Of a DNA stretch of 64,000 nucleotides, positions 43,928 to 52,332 are shown piece after piece. The stretch comes from Lysobacter avium (lineage in GTDB: Bacteria; Pseudomonadota; Gammaproteobacteria; Xanthomonadales; Xanthomonadaceae). The position numbers were made by a program, and so were the translations under genes. Positions within the stretch are counted from its first letter, which is position 1; every line of letters starts with the position of its first letter. The DNA lies in NCBI RefSeq assembly GCF_015209745.1, contig NZ_CP063657.1, positions 2,232,001 through 2,296,000 on the forward strand. Reading direction: 5' to 3'. The notes below the pieces were generated by a model, which had not been told where the DNA came from, ran no database searches, and saw nothing but the letters and a program-made list of their open reading frames with translations.

Positions 43928-44326
43928 TCAGGCGTTGACGTGTGTTCGTATGGCGTCGAGGAGTTCCCCGCGCGTGAATGGTTTGGTCAGGTACTGCTCG
44001 GAGCCGACGATGCGGCCACGGGCCTTGTCGAACAGGCCGTCCTTGGATGACAGCATGATCACGGGTGTGTTCTTGAAAACCTGGTTGTTCTTGATCAATG
44101 CACAGGTCTGATAGCCATCCAGCCGCGGCATCATGATGTCGACAAAGATGATCTGCGGCTTCTGGTCGGCGATCTTGGCCAGTGCCTCGAAACCATCGGT
44201 GGCGGTCACTACTTCGCAGCCTTCGCGCTTGAGCAATGTTTCAGCGGTGCGGCGGATGGTCTTTGAGTCGTCGATCACCATGACTCGCAGCCCATCGAGG
44301 CTGCCGCTGCGGACCTCGTCTTGCAT
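43928..44326 (-). CDS. pilG: PilG, single-domain response regulator
   Basis: A 132-residue receiver and first gene of the operon. Acidic pocket VMVIDDSKTIRR, phosphoacceptor Asp63 in IIFVDIMMPRLDGYQ, switch VIMLSSKDG and QYLTKPFTRGELL. A 12-residue tail precedes the domain, as in known PilG. PilG promotes pilus extension and signals to adenylate cyclase in Pseudomonas. A TTGACA/AATAAA promoter lies 65-93 bases upstream. Confidence 0.95.
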   Translation of the reverse strand: MQDEVRSGSLDGLRVMVIDDSKTIRRTAETLLKREGCEVVTATDGFEALAKIADQKPQIIFVDIMMPRLDGYQTCALIKNNQVFKNTPVIMLSSKDGLFDKARGRIVGSEQYLTKPFTRGELLDAIRTHVNA

Positions 44327-44390
44327 GTTCCCTGTTCCCCAGTATTGCGAAGCGCTTGCGCGAATTCCCCGACGCGCCAGCTAGGGTCCC

Positions 44391-44419
44391 TTTATTCCAA
44401 GCCGGGCGCAAGGTGTCAA
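44391..44419 (-). promoter_or_regulatory. Sigma-70-type promoter of the pilG operon
   Basis: On the minus strand a perfect -35 TTGACA (44414-44419) is followed after exactly 17 bases by AATAAA (44391-44396), which matches four of six -10 positions. It points to pilG, leaving a leader of roughly 55 bases, and lies in the 194-base divergent region with gshB. Confidence 0.65.
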
Positions 44420-44520
44420 GCGCGTTTGCGCGCTGCCTCGATGCTGAATGCGCGCCGCTGCGGGATTGCCCGGATGGCTGCCTGCTACCATCCACGCGAC
44501 CCCTGCCAAGGCCACCTGCC

Positions 44521-45474
44521 ATGCCGCTTGATATCGTCGTCGTGATGGATCCGATCGAATCCATCACGATAGCCAAGGACTCCACGTTCGCGATGCTGCT
44601 GGAGGCGCAACGGCGCTCGCACAGGCTCTGGTACGTGATGCCTGGAGGACTCGGACTGCGCGACGGAAACGCGATCGCGACGATGGCGCCATTGACCGTT
44701 CGTGACGATCCGGACGGATGGTTCGATCTGGGCTCCGCGTCACAGTTCGATCTGGGTCCAGGCCACGTCGTGCTCATGCGTCGCGATCCGCCGGTGGACA
44801 ACGACTACATCCACGACACCCAGATCCTCAGCCTCGCCCAGCTTGCCGGCGCGATGGTGGTCAACGATCCGCAGGGGCTGCGCGACTACAACGAGAAGCT
44901 GGCTGCGCTGCTGTTCCCGCACTGCTGCCCGCCGACGGTGGTCAGCCGCGATCCGGCGGTGCTGAAGGCCTTCGTCGCCGAACACGGAGAAGCGGTGCTC
45001 AAGCCGCTGGACGGAATGGGCGGCCGCTCGATCTTCCGCGTGGCCCACGGCGATTCGAATACCAATGTCATCCTGGAAACGCTGGTTGGCGAAGGCAGCC
45101 TGGCGATGGCGCAGCGTTACCTGCCGGAGATCAGCGAGGGCGACAAACGCATCCTGCTGGTCGACGGCCAGGTGGTGGACTACACCCTGGCGCGCATACC
45201 GCAGGGCGACGAGTTCCGCGGTAACCTCGCTGCGGGCGGTCGTGGCGAGGGGCGTCCGTTGAGCGATCGCGACCGCTGGATCGCCGCCCAGGTGGCGCCG
45301 GAAATGAAGCGGCGCGGCATGCTGTTCGTCGGCCTGGACGTGATCGGCGACTACCTCACCGAGGTCAACGTGACCAGTCCGACCTGCATCCGCGAGCTCG
45401 ATGCCCAGTTCGGCCTGAACATTTCCTCCGGCCTGTTTGACGCGATCGAAGCGCGGGTTGCTGCCACGGCATGA
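44521..45474 (+). CDS. gshB: Glutathione synthetase
   Basis: GshB joins glycine to gamma-glutamylcysteine with ATP. The 317-residue ATP-grasp protein (E. coli 316) starts LDIVVVMDPIESITIAKDST, which is the family entry, and has VLKPLDGMGGRSIFR, MAQRYLPEISEGDKRILLV and GLDVIGDYLTEVNVTSPTC with the metal-ligand Glu/Asn. The ATG at 44521 gives the right N-terminus. Its TGA overlaps the start of the tonB-like gene. In P. aeruginosa tonB3, gshB and pilG are also neighbours. Confidence 0.97.
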   Translation: MPLDIVVVMDPIESITIAKDSTFAMLLEAQRRSHRLWYVMPGGLGLRDGNAIATMAPLTVRDDPDGWFDLGSASQFDLGPGHVVLMRRDPPVDNDYIHDTQILSLAQLAGAMVVNDPQGLRDYNEKLAALLFPHCCPPTVVSRDPAVLKAFVAEHGEAVLKPLDGMGGRSIFRVAHGDSNTNVILETLVGEGSLAMAQRYLPEISEGDKRILLVDGQVVDYTLARIPQGDEFRGNLAAGGRGEGRPLSDRDRWIAAQVAPEMKRRGMLFVGLDVIGDYLTEVNVTSPTCIRELDAQFGLNISSGLFDAIEARVAATA

Positions 45475-46346
45475 GCGTGGTGGCGGCATCGATGACCGGC
45501 ACGGTTGAGCGCCAACGACTGGGCGCGACGATGGTGCTGTCGCTGCTTTTGCACGCGGTGCTTCTGCTGGGTGTGGGTTTCAGCATGGAACTGGCCGCGC
45601 CGGTCGTGCCCACTCTCGACGTGATCCTTACCCGCACCACCAGTGCGCTGACCCCCAAGCAGGCCGACTTTCTCGCCCAGGCCAACAACGAGGGCGGCGG
45701 GGAAAGCGAGCGCGCGGTGCGCCCGCGCGACAACCAGTCGGGGCCATTGCCGCAGGACGCCGACGGCCAGGCGCCGCGGGAGCTTCGCGCGCAGTCGCCC
45801 ACGCAGCAGCCACCGCCGCAGGCGCGGATCATCGCCAGCGCCCGCGGCGAGGACACGGTCGCCAGCGCGCAGGAGACCCCGGAGCCGGCCGAGCGCACGC
45901 TGCCGCCTGGCCAGGAAAAAATCGACCGCGACATGGCGATGGCGAGGCTGGCCGCCGAGATCCACCTGCGATCGGAACGCTATGCCAAGCGCCCCAAACG
46001 CAAGTTCGTGTCCGCCAGCACCACCGAATATGCGTGGGCGGGTTACCTGCGCGAGTGGGTCGACCGCGTCGAGCGGGTTGGCAACCTCAACTACCCCGAT
46101 GAAGCGCGGCGGCGGCGCCTGGCGGGCCAGGTGGTGATCAGCATTGCGATCCGTCGCGACGGCAGCGTGGAGAACTCCCAGATCGTGCTGAGCAGCGGGA
46201 TTCCGCTACTGGATGCCTCGGCGTTGCGGATTGCCCGGCTCGCCGAGCCTTATCCGCCGCTGCCGCAGACCGACGACAACCCGGACATCCTGCATGTCAC
46301 GCGGACCTGGGCCTTCCTTGCCGGCGGCGAGCTGGTGGATCGGTGA
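45471..46346 (+). CDS. TonB-like energy transducer (TonB3 position)
   Basis: A 291-residue protein with a short cytoplasmic tail, one membrane helix (about 18-40, TMVLSLLLHAVLLLGVGFSM, including the His typical of TonB), a Pro/Gln/Glu-rich periplasmic spacer and a TonB C-terminal domain with NYPDEARRRRLAGQVVISIA and SSGIPLLDASALRIARL. The ATG overlaps the gshB stop. In P. aeruginosa the TonB3 homologue next to gshB and pilG is needed for normal type IV pilus twitching; that role here is inferred from synteny. It is convergent with tsaB, only 9 bases away. Confidence 0.87.
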   Translation: MSVVAASMTGTVERQRLGATMVLSLLLHAVLLLGVGFSMELAAPVVPTLDVILTRTTSALTPKQADFLAQANNEGGGESERAVRPRDNQSGPLPQDADGQAPRELRAQSPTQQPPPQARIIASARGEDTVASAQETPEPAERTLPPGQEKIDRDMAMARLAAEIHLRSERYAKRPKRKFVSASTTEYAWAGYLREWVDRVERVGNLNYPDEARRRRLAGQVVISIAIRRDGSVENSQIVLSSGIPLLDASALRIARLAEPYPPLPQTDDNPDILHVTRTWAFLAGGELVDR

Positions 46347-46355
46347 CGCCTGCGC

Positions 46356-47114
46356 TCAGCCTCGGTGTTTTTCCGCGCGCAGCGCTTTCTGCTCGCTGAT
46401 CGTCAGTGCTACCTGGTTGCGCAGGTACGCCGGCTCGACCCGCTCGGGCGCGAGCGCCTCACCGCGCAGCCACATTCTTGCCGCCAGCCGTGCGACATCG
46501 CCGGCGCGCGGGAGTGAGTCCGCATCGACCGCCGCCAGCTGTGCCGACAGGCGCGTGCGCAGCGCGCCCTCGGCGGCGACGAAGCCGGTACCGGCACCCA
46601 GCCAGCCGGCGTCGCCATCGGGCAGCGTAACCGCATCGGGGGCCAGCACGGCCTCGCTGCCGATCAGGACCGCGTCGCCGTCGTGCACGCGAAACGCCCC
46701 CACGTAAACCTCGCCCATGCGCGCATCAATCGACGCCAGCACGCGATGGGCGACACCCTCCTCTACTTGGTCTGCCCTTGGTTGGTCGGGATGGTGGTCA
46801 GCGCGGACCGCGCCCACGGCGAGGGCGGCAAGCGTCGATACGGGCAGTATCGGACGGTCCAGCGCCAGGGCGATGCCCTGCCCGATCGCGATCGCCAGCC
46901 GCACGCCGGTAAAGGCGCCCGGGCCCCGCCCGACCGCAATAGCGTCCAGTTGCGCGCGGGCGATACCCGCCTCCGCGAGCACCGCATCCGCCCACGGCAG
47001 CGCGAGCTCGGCATGGCGACGCGGGGCGATCTCGAAACGCTCAAGCACCTCGCCGTCGACCCACAGCGCGACCGAGCACGCCTCAGTGGCCAGCTCAAAC
47101 GCCAGCAGTTTCAC
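46356..47114 (-). CDS. tsaB: tRNA threonylcarbamoyladenosine biosynthesis protein TsaB
   Basis: TsaB is the scaffold partner of TsaD in making the t6A37 modification of ANN-decoding tRNAs. The 252-residue ASKHA-fold protein starts KLLAFELATEACSVALWVDG and has PRRHAELALPWADAVL and VGRGPGAFTGVRLAIAIGQG, the TsaB hallmarks. A segment around residues 105-122 (HHPDQPRADQVEEG) looks like a small insertion. The start is GTG at 47114, overlapping the helicase TGA; yoaA-tsaB adjacency also occurs in E. coli. Confidence 0.95.
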   Translation of the reverse strand: MKLLAFELATEACSVALWVDGEVLERFEIAPRRHAELALPWADAVLAEAGIARAQLDAIAVGRGPGAFTGVRLAIAIGQGIALALDRPILPVSTLAALAVGAVRADHHPDQPRADQVEEGVAHRVLASIDARMGEVYVGAFRVHDGDAVLIGSEAVLAPDAVTLPDGDAGWLGAGTGFVAAEGALRTRLSAQLAAVDADSLPRAGDVARLAARMWLRGEALAPERVEPAYLRNQVALTISEQKALRAEKHRG

Positions 47115-49240
47115 AGCAGCATCCCCGTCTCCTGCGCCGCGGCCGGCGCGGACGCCGTTTCGCCTGGCTGACTGTCATGGAAGAAAGACTGCACGTCCGC
47201 AATCTGCCGCGTGCGTGGCAAGGGCGGCAGGGAATCGAGAAACACCTTGCCGTAGCTTTTGGCCACCAGCCGCGGATCACACAGCACGAGCACGCCGCGA
47301 TCGGTCTCGCTGCGGATCAGGCGCCCGGCGCCCTGCTTGAGTGCGATCACCGCCTGCGGCAGCTGCTCGTCGCGGAACGGATTGCCGCCGGCGCGCCGGA
47401 TCGCCTCCAGCCGGGCCTCGAACACCGGATCGTCCGGCGCGCCGAAGGGCAGCTTGTCAATGACCACCACGCTGAGCGTATCGCCGGCGACATCCACGCC
47501 CTCGCGGAAGCTGGCCGCACCCAGCAACACGCCATTACCCGAAGCGCGGAAGCGCTCCAGCAAGGTGGAGCGCGGCGCTTCGCCCTGGACGAACAACGGC
47601 CATGGCCCGTTTCGCAGCAGGTCGGCCACTTCGCGCAACGCGCGGTGCGAGGCGAACAGCACGAACGCCCGGCCACCGGAGGCTTCCAGCACGGGCCGGA
47701 TCGCGGACACGAGTGATTCGGTGTAGTGCCGGGCCGACGGCTCGGGCAGGCCGGGCGGCAGGTAGCACAGCGCCTGTTGCGCCCAGTCGAAGGGGCTGGG
47801 GGCAAGCAGCGTGGCCGGTTCGCGCAGGCCGAGCTTGATCGCGTAGTGCTCGAAGCGTCCGCCGATGGCCAGTGTCGCGGAGGTAAAAACCCAGGCCGCA
47901 TGCGAGCGCGCGCGGTGCTGCGCCAAGGGGCCGGCCACGTCCAGCGGGGTGCGGCTGAGGCGGAAGCCGCGCGCGGTCAGCTCATACCACAGCACGCTGG
48001 GCGCATCATCGGCGTTCAGCGGTGCGCGGTCATCGGGATCGGCGGGAGCGATGGCGTCGTCGCCTTCATTGGCGGGAAGCGGTGGAACCGTTTCCTCGAA
48101 GGGGTCGAAGTCGGCATCCGGCACCGCGTGGGCGTCCGCGGCCGCATCGGCCCCGCCGCGCCAGCGCATCAGGCGCATCTCGAACTCGCGGGCGCGCGCC
48201 GTGCAGCTGTCCAAGCCCGGGGCAGCTTCGCGCAAGGGCAGCAGCGCAGCGTGCAGGGCACGCAGCGCCTCCAGCAACGCATCCAGCCCGGCCTCGGCGA
48301 CGGGGTCTTCGGCGGCACGCAGGCGGGTACCGCGCACCGGCAGATCATCCATGGCGGCACGCAGTCCGCGCACGGCCTGTTCCAACGCGCGCGCCGGCTC
48401 CTGCAACACCGCCAGCGCAGCAGGAACCTGCCTGCATTCGGCCAGCGCGTCGCGGGCCAGCTCGACCAGCGGCCGGGCGCTGAGCGCATCGCCGAAAAAC
48501 TGCGCGGCCAGCTCGGGCAACTGGTGGGCCTCGTCGACCACGAAGGCCTGCGCACCGGGCAGGATCTCGCCGAAACCTTCCTGTTTCAAAGCCAAGTCGG
48601 CGAGCAGCAAGTGGTGATTGACGACCACCAGATCCGCCGCCTGGGCGCGCTGACGCGCCTGGACGACAAAGCACTCGGAGAAAAACGGGCACTCGCTGCC
48701 CAGGCAGTTGTCCGCGGTCGAGGTGACCTGCGGCAGCAGCGGCGAGTCATCGGGCAGGGTCTCCAGCTCGGCCAGATCGCCCATCCGGGTTCGCCCGGCC
48801 CACGCGACGATGCGCTGGAACTGCGCGGCCGTCTCCCGGTTCGCGAACCGGCCCTCGCCCTTGGCCTGTTCCAGGCGGTAGTGGCACAGGTAGTTCGAGC
48901 GCCCTTTCAGCAGGGCCGTCTTCAGGCCGATGCCCAGCGCCTCGCGCACCCGGGGCAGGTCGCGGTGGTAGAGCTGGTCCTGCAGGGCGCGCGTGCCCGT
49001 GGAGACGATGGTCTTCTGCCCCGACAGGATCGCCGGCACCAGATAGGCGAAGGTCTTGCCGGTGCCGGTGCCGGCCTCCGCCAACAGGACGCCGCGGGTA
49101 TCGAACGCGTGCGCAATCGCGGCGGCGAGGTCCTGCTGCGCCTCGCGCGGAGCAAACGCGGGGATGTTGCCAGCCAGGTCGCCGCCCTCGCTGAGCGCGG
49201 CGCGTGCGGCCTGACCGAGGCGGCTGGAGGCGGCGCTCAT
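47111..49240 (-). CDS. yoaA: YoaA/DinG-family ATP-dependent DNA helicase (Fe-S type)
   Basis: A 709-residue XPD-like superfamily 2 helicase. Walker A is AEAGTGTGKTFAYLVP, the iron-sulfur cysteines are YLCHYRLEQ plus NCLGSECPFFSECF, Walker B is FVVDEAHQLPELAAQFF and motif VI is LKQGAGRLIRSETDRG. E. coli YoaA acts in replication-associated repair. I chose the ATG at 49240 (AASSRLGQAARAAL), as the upstream frame is junk overlapping the lipoprotein gene. The middle, near residues 410-430, has an acidic low-complexity stretch. Confidence 0.93.
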   Translation of the reverse strand: MSAASSRLGQAARAALSEGGDLAGNIPAFAPREAQQDLAAAIAHAFDTRGVLLAEAGTGTGKTFAYLVPAILSGQKTIVSTGTRALQDQLYHRDLPRVREALGIGLKTALLKGRSNYLCHYRLEQAKGEGRFANRETAAQFQRIVAWAGRTRMGDLAELETLPDDSPLLPQVTSTADNCLGSECPFFSECFVVQARQRAQAADLVVVNHHLLLADLALKQEGFGEILPGAQAFVVDEAHQLPELAAQFFGDALSARPLVELARDALAECRQVPAALAVLQEPARALEQAVRGLRAAMDDLPVRGTRLRAAEDPVAEAGLDALLEALRALHAALLPLREAAPGLDSCTARAREFEMRLMRWRGGADAAADAHAVPDADFDPFEETVPPLPANEGDDAIAPADPDDRAPLNADDAPSVLWYELTARGFRLSRTPLDVAGPLAQHRARSHAAWVFTSATLAIGGRFEHYAIKLGLREPATLLAPSPFDWAQQALCYLPPGLPEPSARHYTESLVSAIRPVLEASGGRAFVLFASHRALREVADLLRNGPWPLFVQGEAPRSTLLERFRASGNGVLLGAASFREGVDVAGDTLSVVVIDKLPFGAPDDPVFEARLEAIRRAGGNPFRDEQLPQAVIALKQGAGRLIRSETDRGVLVLCDPRLVAKSYGKVFLDSLPPLPRTRQIADVQSFFHDSQPGETASAPAAAQETGMLL

Positions 49241-49241
49241 C

Positions 49242-49760
49242 TCAGTACCGTGGCGGTGCGGCAACGGTGCACGCGTCGCGGCTGGCCTCAGCCTCGGCCA
49301 GGGCGTCGCCGTCCGACGCGCGCGCGAGCAGGACCTGGACCACGGTCTCCCAATGACGCCGGCAATGCGGTCCTGCCTGGGCGCCGACGGCCGCCGCGCG
49401 GCGCGCCATGTGTTCCGCGGTGGCCAGGTCACGCTGCAGGATCGCGTTCTCGGCCCGGGCCTGGAGCAGTTCGGCATCGTCGGGCTGGGCTTCCAGCGCC
49501 AGCTCCAGTTGCTGCCCCGTTATCGCCAGACGGTCGGGTGCACGCAGATCGCCCAGTTCCTGCTTGAGGCCATCCATACGCCCATCGGTGAGCGGGCGCA
49601 CCACCAGTTCGCGGCTGTCCGCAACGCCCGCCTGGTCGATGGCTGCGATCATCGCCGCCGGATCGAAAGTGGCGGCGACCGGCCTTGGCGCAGGCGGCGC
49701 CGAGGCGCAGGCCGACAGCAGCAGGAGCGCCAACGCGGCGCCGGATCCGGAACGGCTCAT
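49242..49760 (-). CDS. TPR-like lipoprotein, candidate PBP1b activator LpoP
   Basis: A 172-residue outer-membrane-type lipoprotein, lipobox LLSAC with Cys18. The mature part is helical, with TPR-like spacing in LELALEAQPDDAELLQARAE, NAILQRDLATAEHMARRAA and LARASDGDALAEAEASRDAC, and two cysteines near the end. Its ATG overlaps the mrcB stop (ATGA). In P. aeruginosa the TPR lipoprotein LpoP is encoded directly after the PBP1b gene and activates it, so an LpoP role is likely; that is inference from position, size and fold. Helicase and tsaB follow in the same unit. Confidence 0.75.
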   Translation of the reverse strand: MSRSGSGAALALLLLSACASAPPAPRPVAATFDPAAMIAAIDQAGVADSRELVVRPLTDGRMDGLKQELGDLRAPDRLAITGQQLELALEAQPDDAELLQARAENAILQRDLATAEHMARRAAAVGAQAGPHCRRHWETVVQVLLARASDGDALAEAEASRDACTVAAPPRY

Positions 49761-52189
49761 GGCGAATCCTGCGGTTCGGTACCGGTGTCTTGCGAGTCGT
49801 TGCGACGGCCACTGCCAAAGCCGAACCACTCCCGCCAGCCTCCGCGGCTGCCGGATTCCCCGGCGGAGGGTGCGGCTTCGGCCGGCATTTCAGGCAGCGC
49901 GGGCCGGCAGGGCATGTAGGCCGGCGCATAACCGTTGGCGAAGGCGAAACGGCTCGCACCCGGGCAGCTGGCATCACTCACATTGCTTCCGCTGACCCAC
50001 TGCCAGTCGATCCCTTCATCGCCCACTTTGAGCGGCGCGCTGGGCAGCAGCTTGAACAGGTTGGACCACACCCGCATGCCGCCGGTGGCGCCGAACAACC
50101 CGGTGGCCTCGTTCTGGTCGTTACCGACCCAGACCACGGCGAGGTGGTCGCCGGTGTATCCCGCAAACCAGCTGTCCCGACCGTCGTTACTGGTGCCGGT
50201 CTTGCCCGCGGCGTTCAGGTGGCCAAGGCCGTCCGCCACCAGCTGCCGGCCGGTGCCGGCGGTGACCGCCCGTTGCAGTGCGATGGTGACCAGACGCGCG
50301 AATACCATGTCCCCTTCCTGCGCCGCGTCGGGACGATCGTCATAACGGTTGAGCGCCTTGCCCTCGGTGTCGAGCACGCCGCGCACCGAGTGCAGCGGCT
50401 GGATCTCGCCCCCGGACGCGAGGAACTGGTAAAGCTGCGCCATCGCGTAGGGGCTCTGGTCGAGCGATCCCAGGATCAACGCCGGATTCGGCTCTGCGGT
50501 GATGCCGGCAAGCGTGTGCACCAGCTCGGCGATGCGTGCCGGCGCGACCTGCATGCCCACGCGGACGGTCGCCTGGTTGTAGGAACGCGCGAGCGCATCG
50601 ATCAGGCGAACCGTGCCGTGACTGCGGCCATCCGAGTTGCCCGGCGTCCAGCGCTTGCCGTTGCCAAGGATCACGGTGACCGGTGAGTCATCCACCCAGC
50701 TGGCCAGCGACCATTGCTGTGGACTGGCCAGCGCCAGCAGGTAGACAAAGGGCTTGAGCAGCGAGCCAACCGGCCGCTGCGCCTCGACGGCGCGGTTGAA
50801 GCCCGGCTGCGCGGGGGTGCCGCTGCCGACCACCGCCAGCACGTCGCCGTGCTCGACGTCCGTGACCACCACACCGGCCTGCAACGCCGGCCGGTTCTTC
50901 CCCTCCAGCCCTTTCAGCGTCTTGATCACCGCGCCTTCGGCGTAGGCCTGCGCCGATGGCGCCATGGCGGTCATCACGCTCAGCCCGGCGCCGGCGAGGG
51001 CTTCGGAGGAATAGTCGCGGGCGAGTTGGCGCCTGACCAGGTCGACATACGCCGGGAAACGGTTGGCCGAGGTGCGTCCCGGATCGGTGCTGATTCCCAG
51101 CGGTGCCTCTTGTGCGCGCGCGTGTTCGGCGGCATCGATCAGAGTGGACTCAAGCATCCTGTCGAGGACGAAATTGCGCCGCTGCGTCGCCCGCTCCGGG
51201 TTGCGTCGCGGGTCGTAGTAGGACGGGCCGCGCACGATGCCGATCAGCAATGCGATCTGCTCGGTGCTGAGGTCGGCCAGGTCCCGCCCGAACCAGAACT
51301 CGGATGCCGCGGCCATGCCGTGGATGGCCTGGGCCCCGCGCTGACCCATGTAGACCTGGTTGAAGTAGGCCTCCAGGATCAGCCGCTTGTCGTAGCGCGC
51401 CTCCATCAGCAGCGCGTAGATGATCTCGTTGAACTTGCGGGTGTAGGTCTGTTCGCGGCCGATGCCCAGCAGGCCGCTCCTCGCCAACTGCTGGGTAAGC
51501 GTGCTGGCGCCCTGGCGCGCTTCACCGGAGCGCATGTTGATCCACGCAGCGCGCACGATGCCCGACAGGTCGATGCCGTGGTGGCTGGCGAAGTCGCGGT
51601 CCTCCACGGCCTGCAGGCCCGTGACCAGCAACTCGGGCACCTCGTCCAGCTGGACCAGGCGGCGCTCTTCCTGTTTCTGCCCGTACAAGGTGGCGATGCG
51701 GGCGGGATCGAGTCGCAGCCGGGGCGGCGCATTCTTGCCGCCGGTCGCCTCGAGCTTCGCTACCCGGCCGCGGCCCAGGGTGAGCTGCGCCATCCGGGGG
51801 GCAACCGCCCCGTCGACGTCATTGAAGCCACGACTCGAGATTTTCCAGTTCGCGTCGTCGTGGAGGTACGTGCCTGGACGCACACCATCGCCGGCGTGGT
51901 AGCCCGCGGCGCGAAGCTCGACTTCCAGCGTGCCGGCATCCATCGCCACGCCCGGGGCCAGCTCCAGTGGACGGCCGTACACGCGGGTGGGCAATTGCCA
52001 GCGCAACTGATCAAAGCGCTGCCCGACCTCGTGGTTGAGGTAGAGCGAGTAGGGAATCAGGAAGCCCAGGCCCAACCCGATGACGGCCAGGATCGCCGTG
52101 GACAGCAGGCGCGGCCAGCGCGGCCCGGGCGAATCGCCCTGTTCAACGTCGTCTTCGTCGTAATCGATTCGGGCCACGGCATGGGACAA
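49757..52189 (-). CDS. mrcB: Bifunctional penicillin-binding protein 1b
   Basis: This inner-membrane enzyme polymerises and cross-links peptidoglycan. About 810 residues: short acidic cytoplasmic tail (RIDYDEDDVEQGD), one helix (LLSTAILAVIGLGLGFLIP), a UB2H-like domain, GT51 transglycosylase with AVEDRDFASHHGIDLSG and QGASTLTQQLARS, and transpeptidase with SLLK (Ser476), SYNQAT and KTGTSND. A basic Gly-rich tail ends it. The start is uncertain: TTG at 52189 (used) or GTG at 52177, which gives ARIDYDE at the N-terminus as in relatives. The following lipoprotein is probably its activator. Confidence 0.95.
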   Translation of the reverse strand: MSHAVARIDYDEDDVEQGDSPGPRWPRLLSTAILAVIGLGLGFLIPYSLYLNHEVGQRFDQLRWQLPTRVYGRPLELAPGVAMDAGTLEVELRAAGYHAGDGVRPGTYLHDDANWKISSRGFNDVDGAVAPRMAQLTLGRGRVAKLEATGGKNAPPRLRLDPARIATLYGQKQEERRLVQLDEVPELLVTGLQAVEDRDFASHHGIDLSGIVRAAWINMRSGEARQGASTLTQQLARSGLLGIGREQTYTRKFNEIIYALLMEARYDKRLILEAYFNQVYMGQRGAQAIHGMAAASEFWFGRDLADLSTEQIALLIGIVRGPSYYDPRRNPERATQRRNFVLDRMLESTLIDAAEHARAQEAPLGISTDPGRTSANRFPAYVDLVRRQLARDYSSEALAGAGLSVMTAMAPSAQAYAEGAVIKTLKGLEGKNRPALQAGVVVTDVEHGDVLAVVGSGTPAQPGFNRAVEAQRPVGSLLKPFVYLLALASPQQWSLASWVDDSPVTVILGNGKRWTPGNSDGRSHGTVRLIDALARSYNQATVRVGMQVAPARIAELVHTLAGITAEPNPALILGSLDQSPYAMAQLYQFLASGGEIQPLHSVRGVLDTEGKALNRYDDRPDAAQEGDMVFARLVTIALQRAVTAGTGRQLVADGLGHLNAAGKTGTSNDGRDSWFAGYTGDHLAVVWVGNDQNEATGLFGATGGMRVWSNLFKLLPSAPLKVGDEGIDWQWVSGSNVSDASCPGASRFAFANGYAPAYMPCRPALPEMPAEAAPSAGESGSRGGWREWFGFGSGRRNDSQDTGTEPQDSP

Positions 52190-52321
52190 TGACAGGGCTG
52201 CGCCCTCACAGACCCGAGTCTAACGCAGCCGGAGCGGACGGCCCTGTGGGTCCGCGCCGGCCGATTCGTTGCAGGTTCAGCGCCCGACCGGACGATGGCC
52301 GCACGGATGTCCCTCACCAAC

Positions 52322-52325
52322 GGAG
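52322..52325 (+). promoter_or_regulatory. Ribosome binding site GGAG before the glycosyltransferase
   Basis: GGAG sits 7 bases before the ATG at 52333 and supports it over earlier in-frame codons back to 52189, which would add 48 residues with no domain. Confidence 0.55.
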
Positions 52326-52332
52326 TTGCAAG

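Noticed and set aside
47726..49567. 613-codon open frame antisense to the helicase and lipoprotein genes
   Set aside because: Shadow frame; the minus-strand helicase motifs and lipobox are unambiguous.
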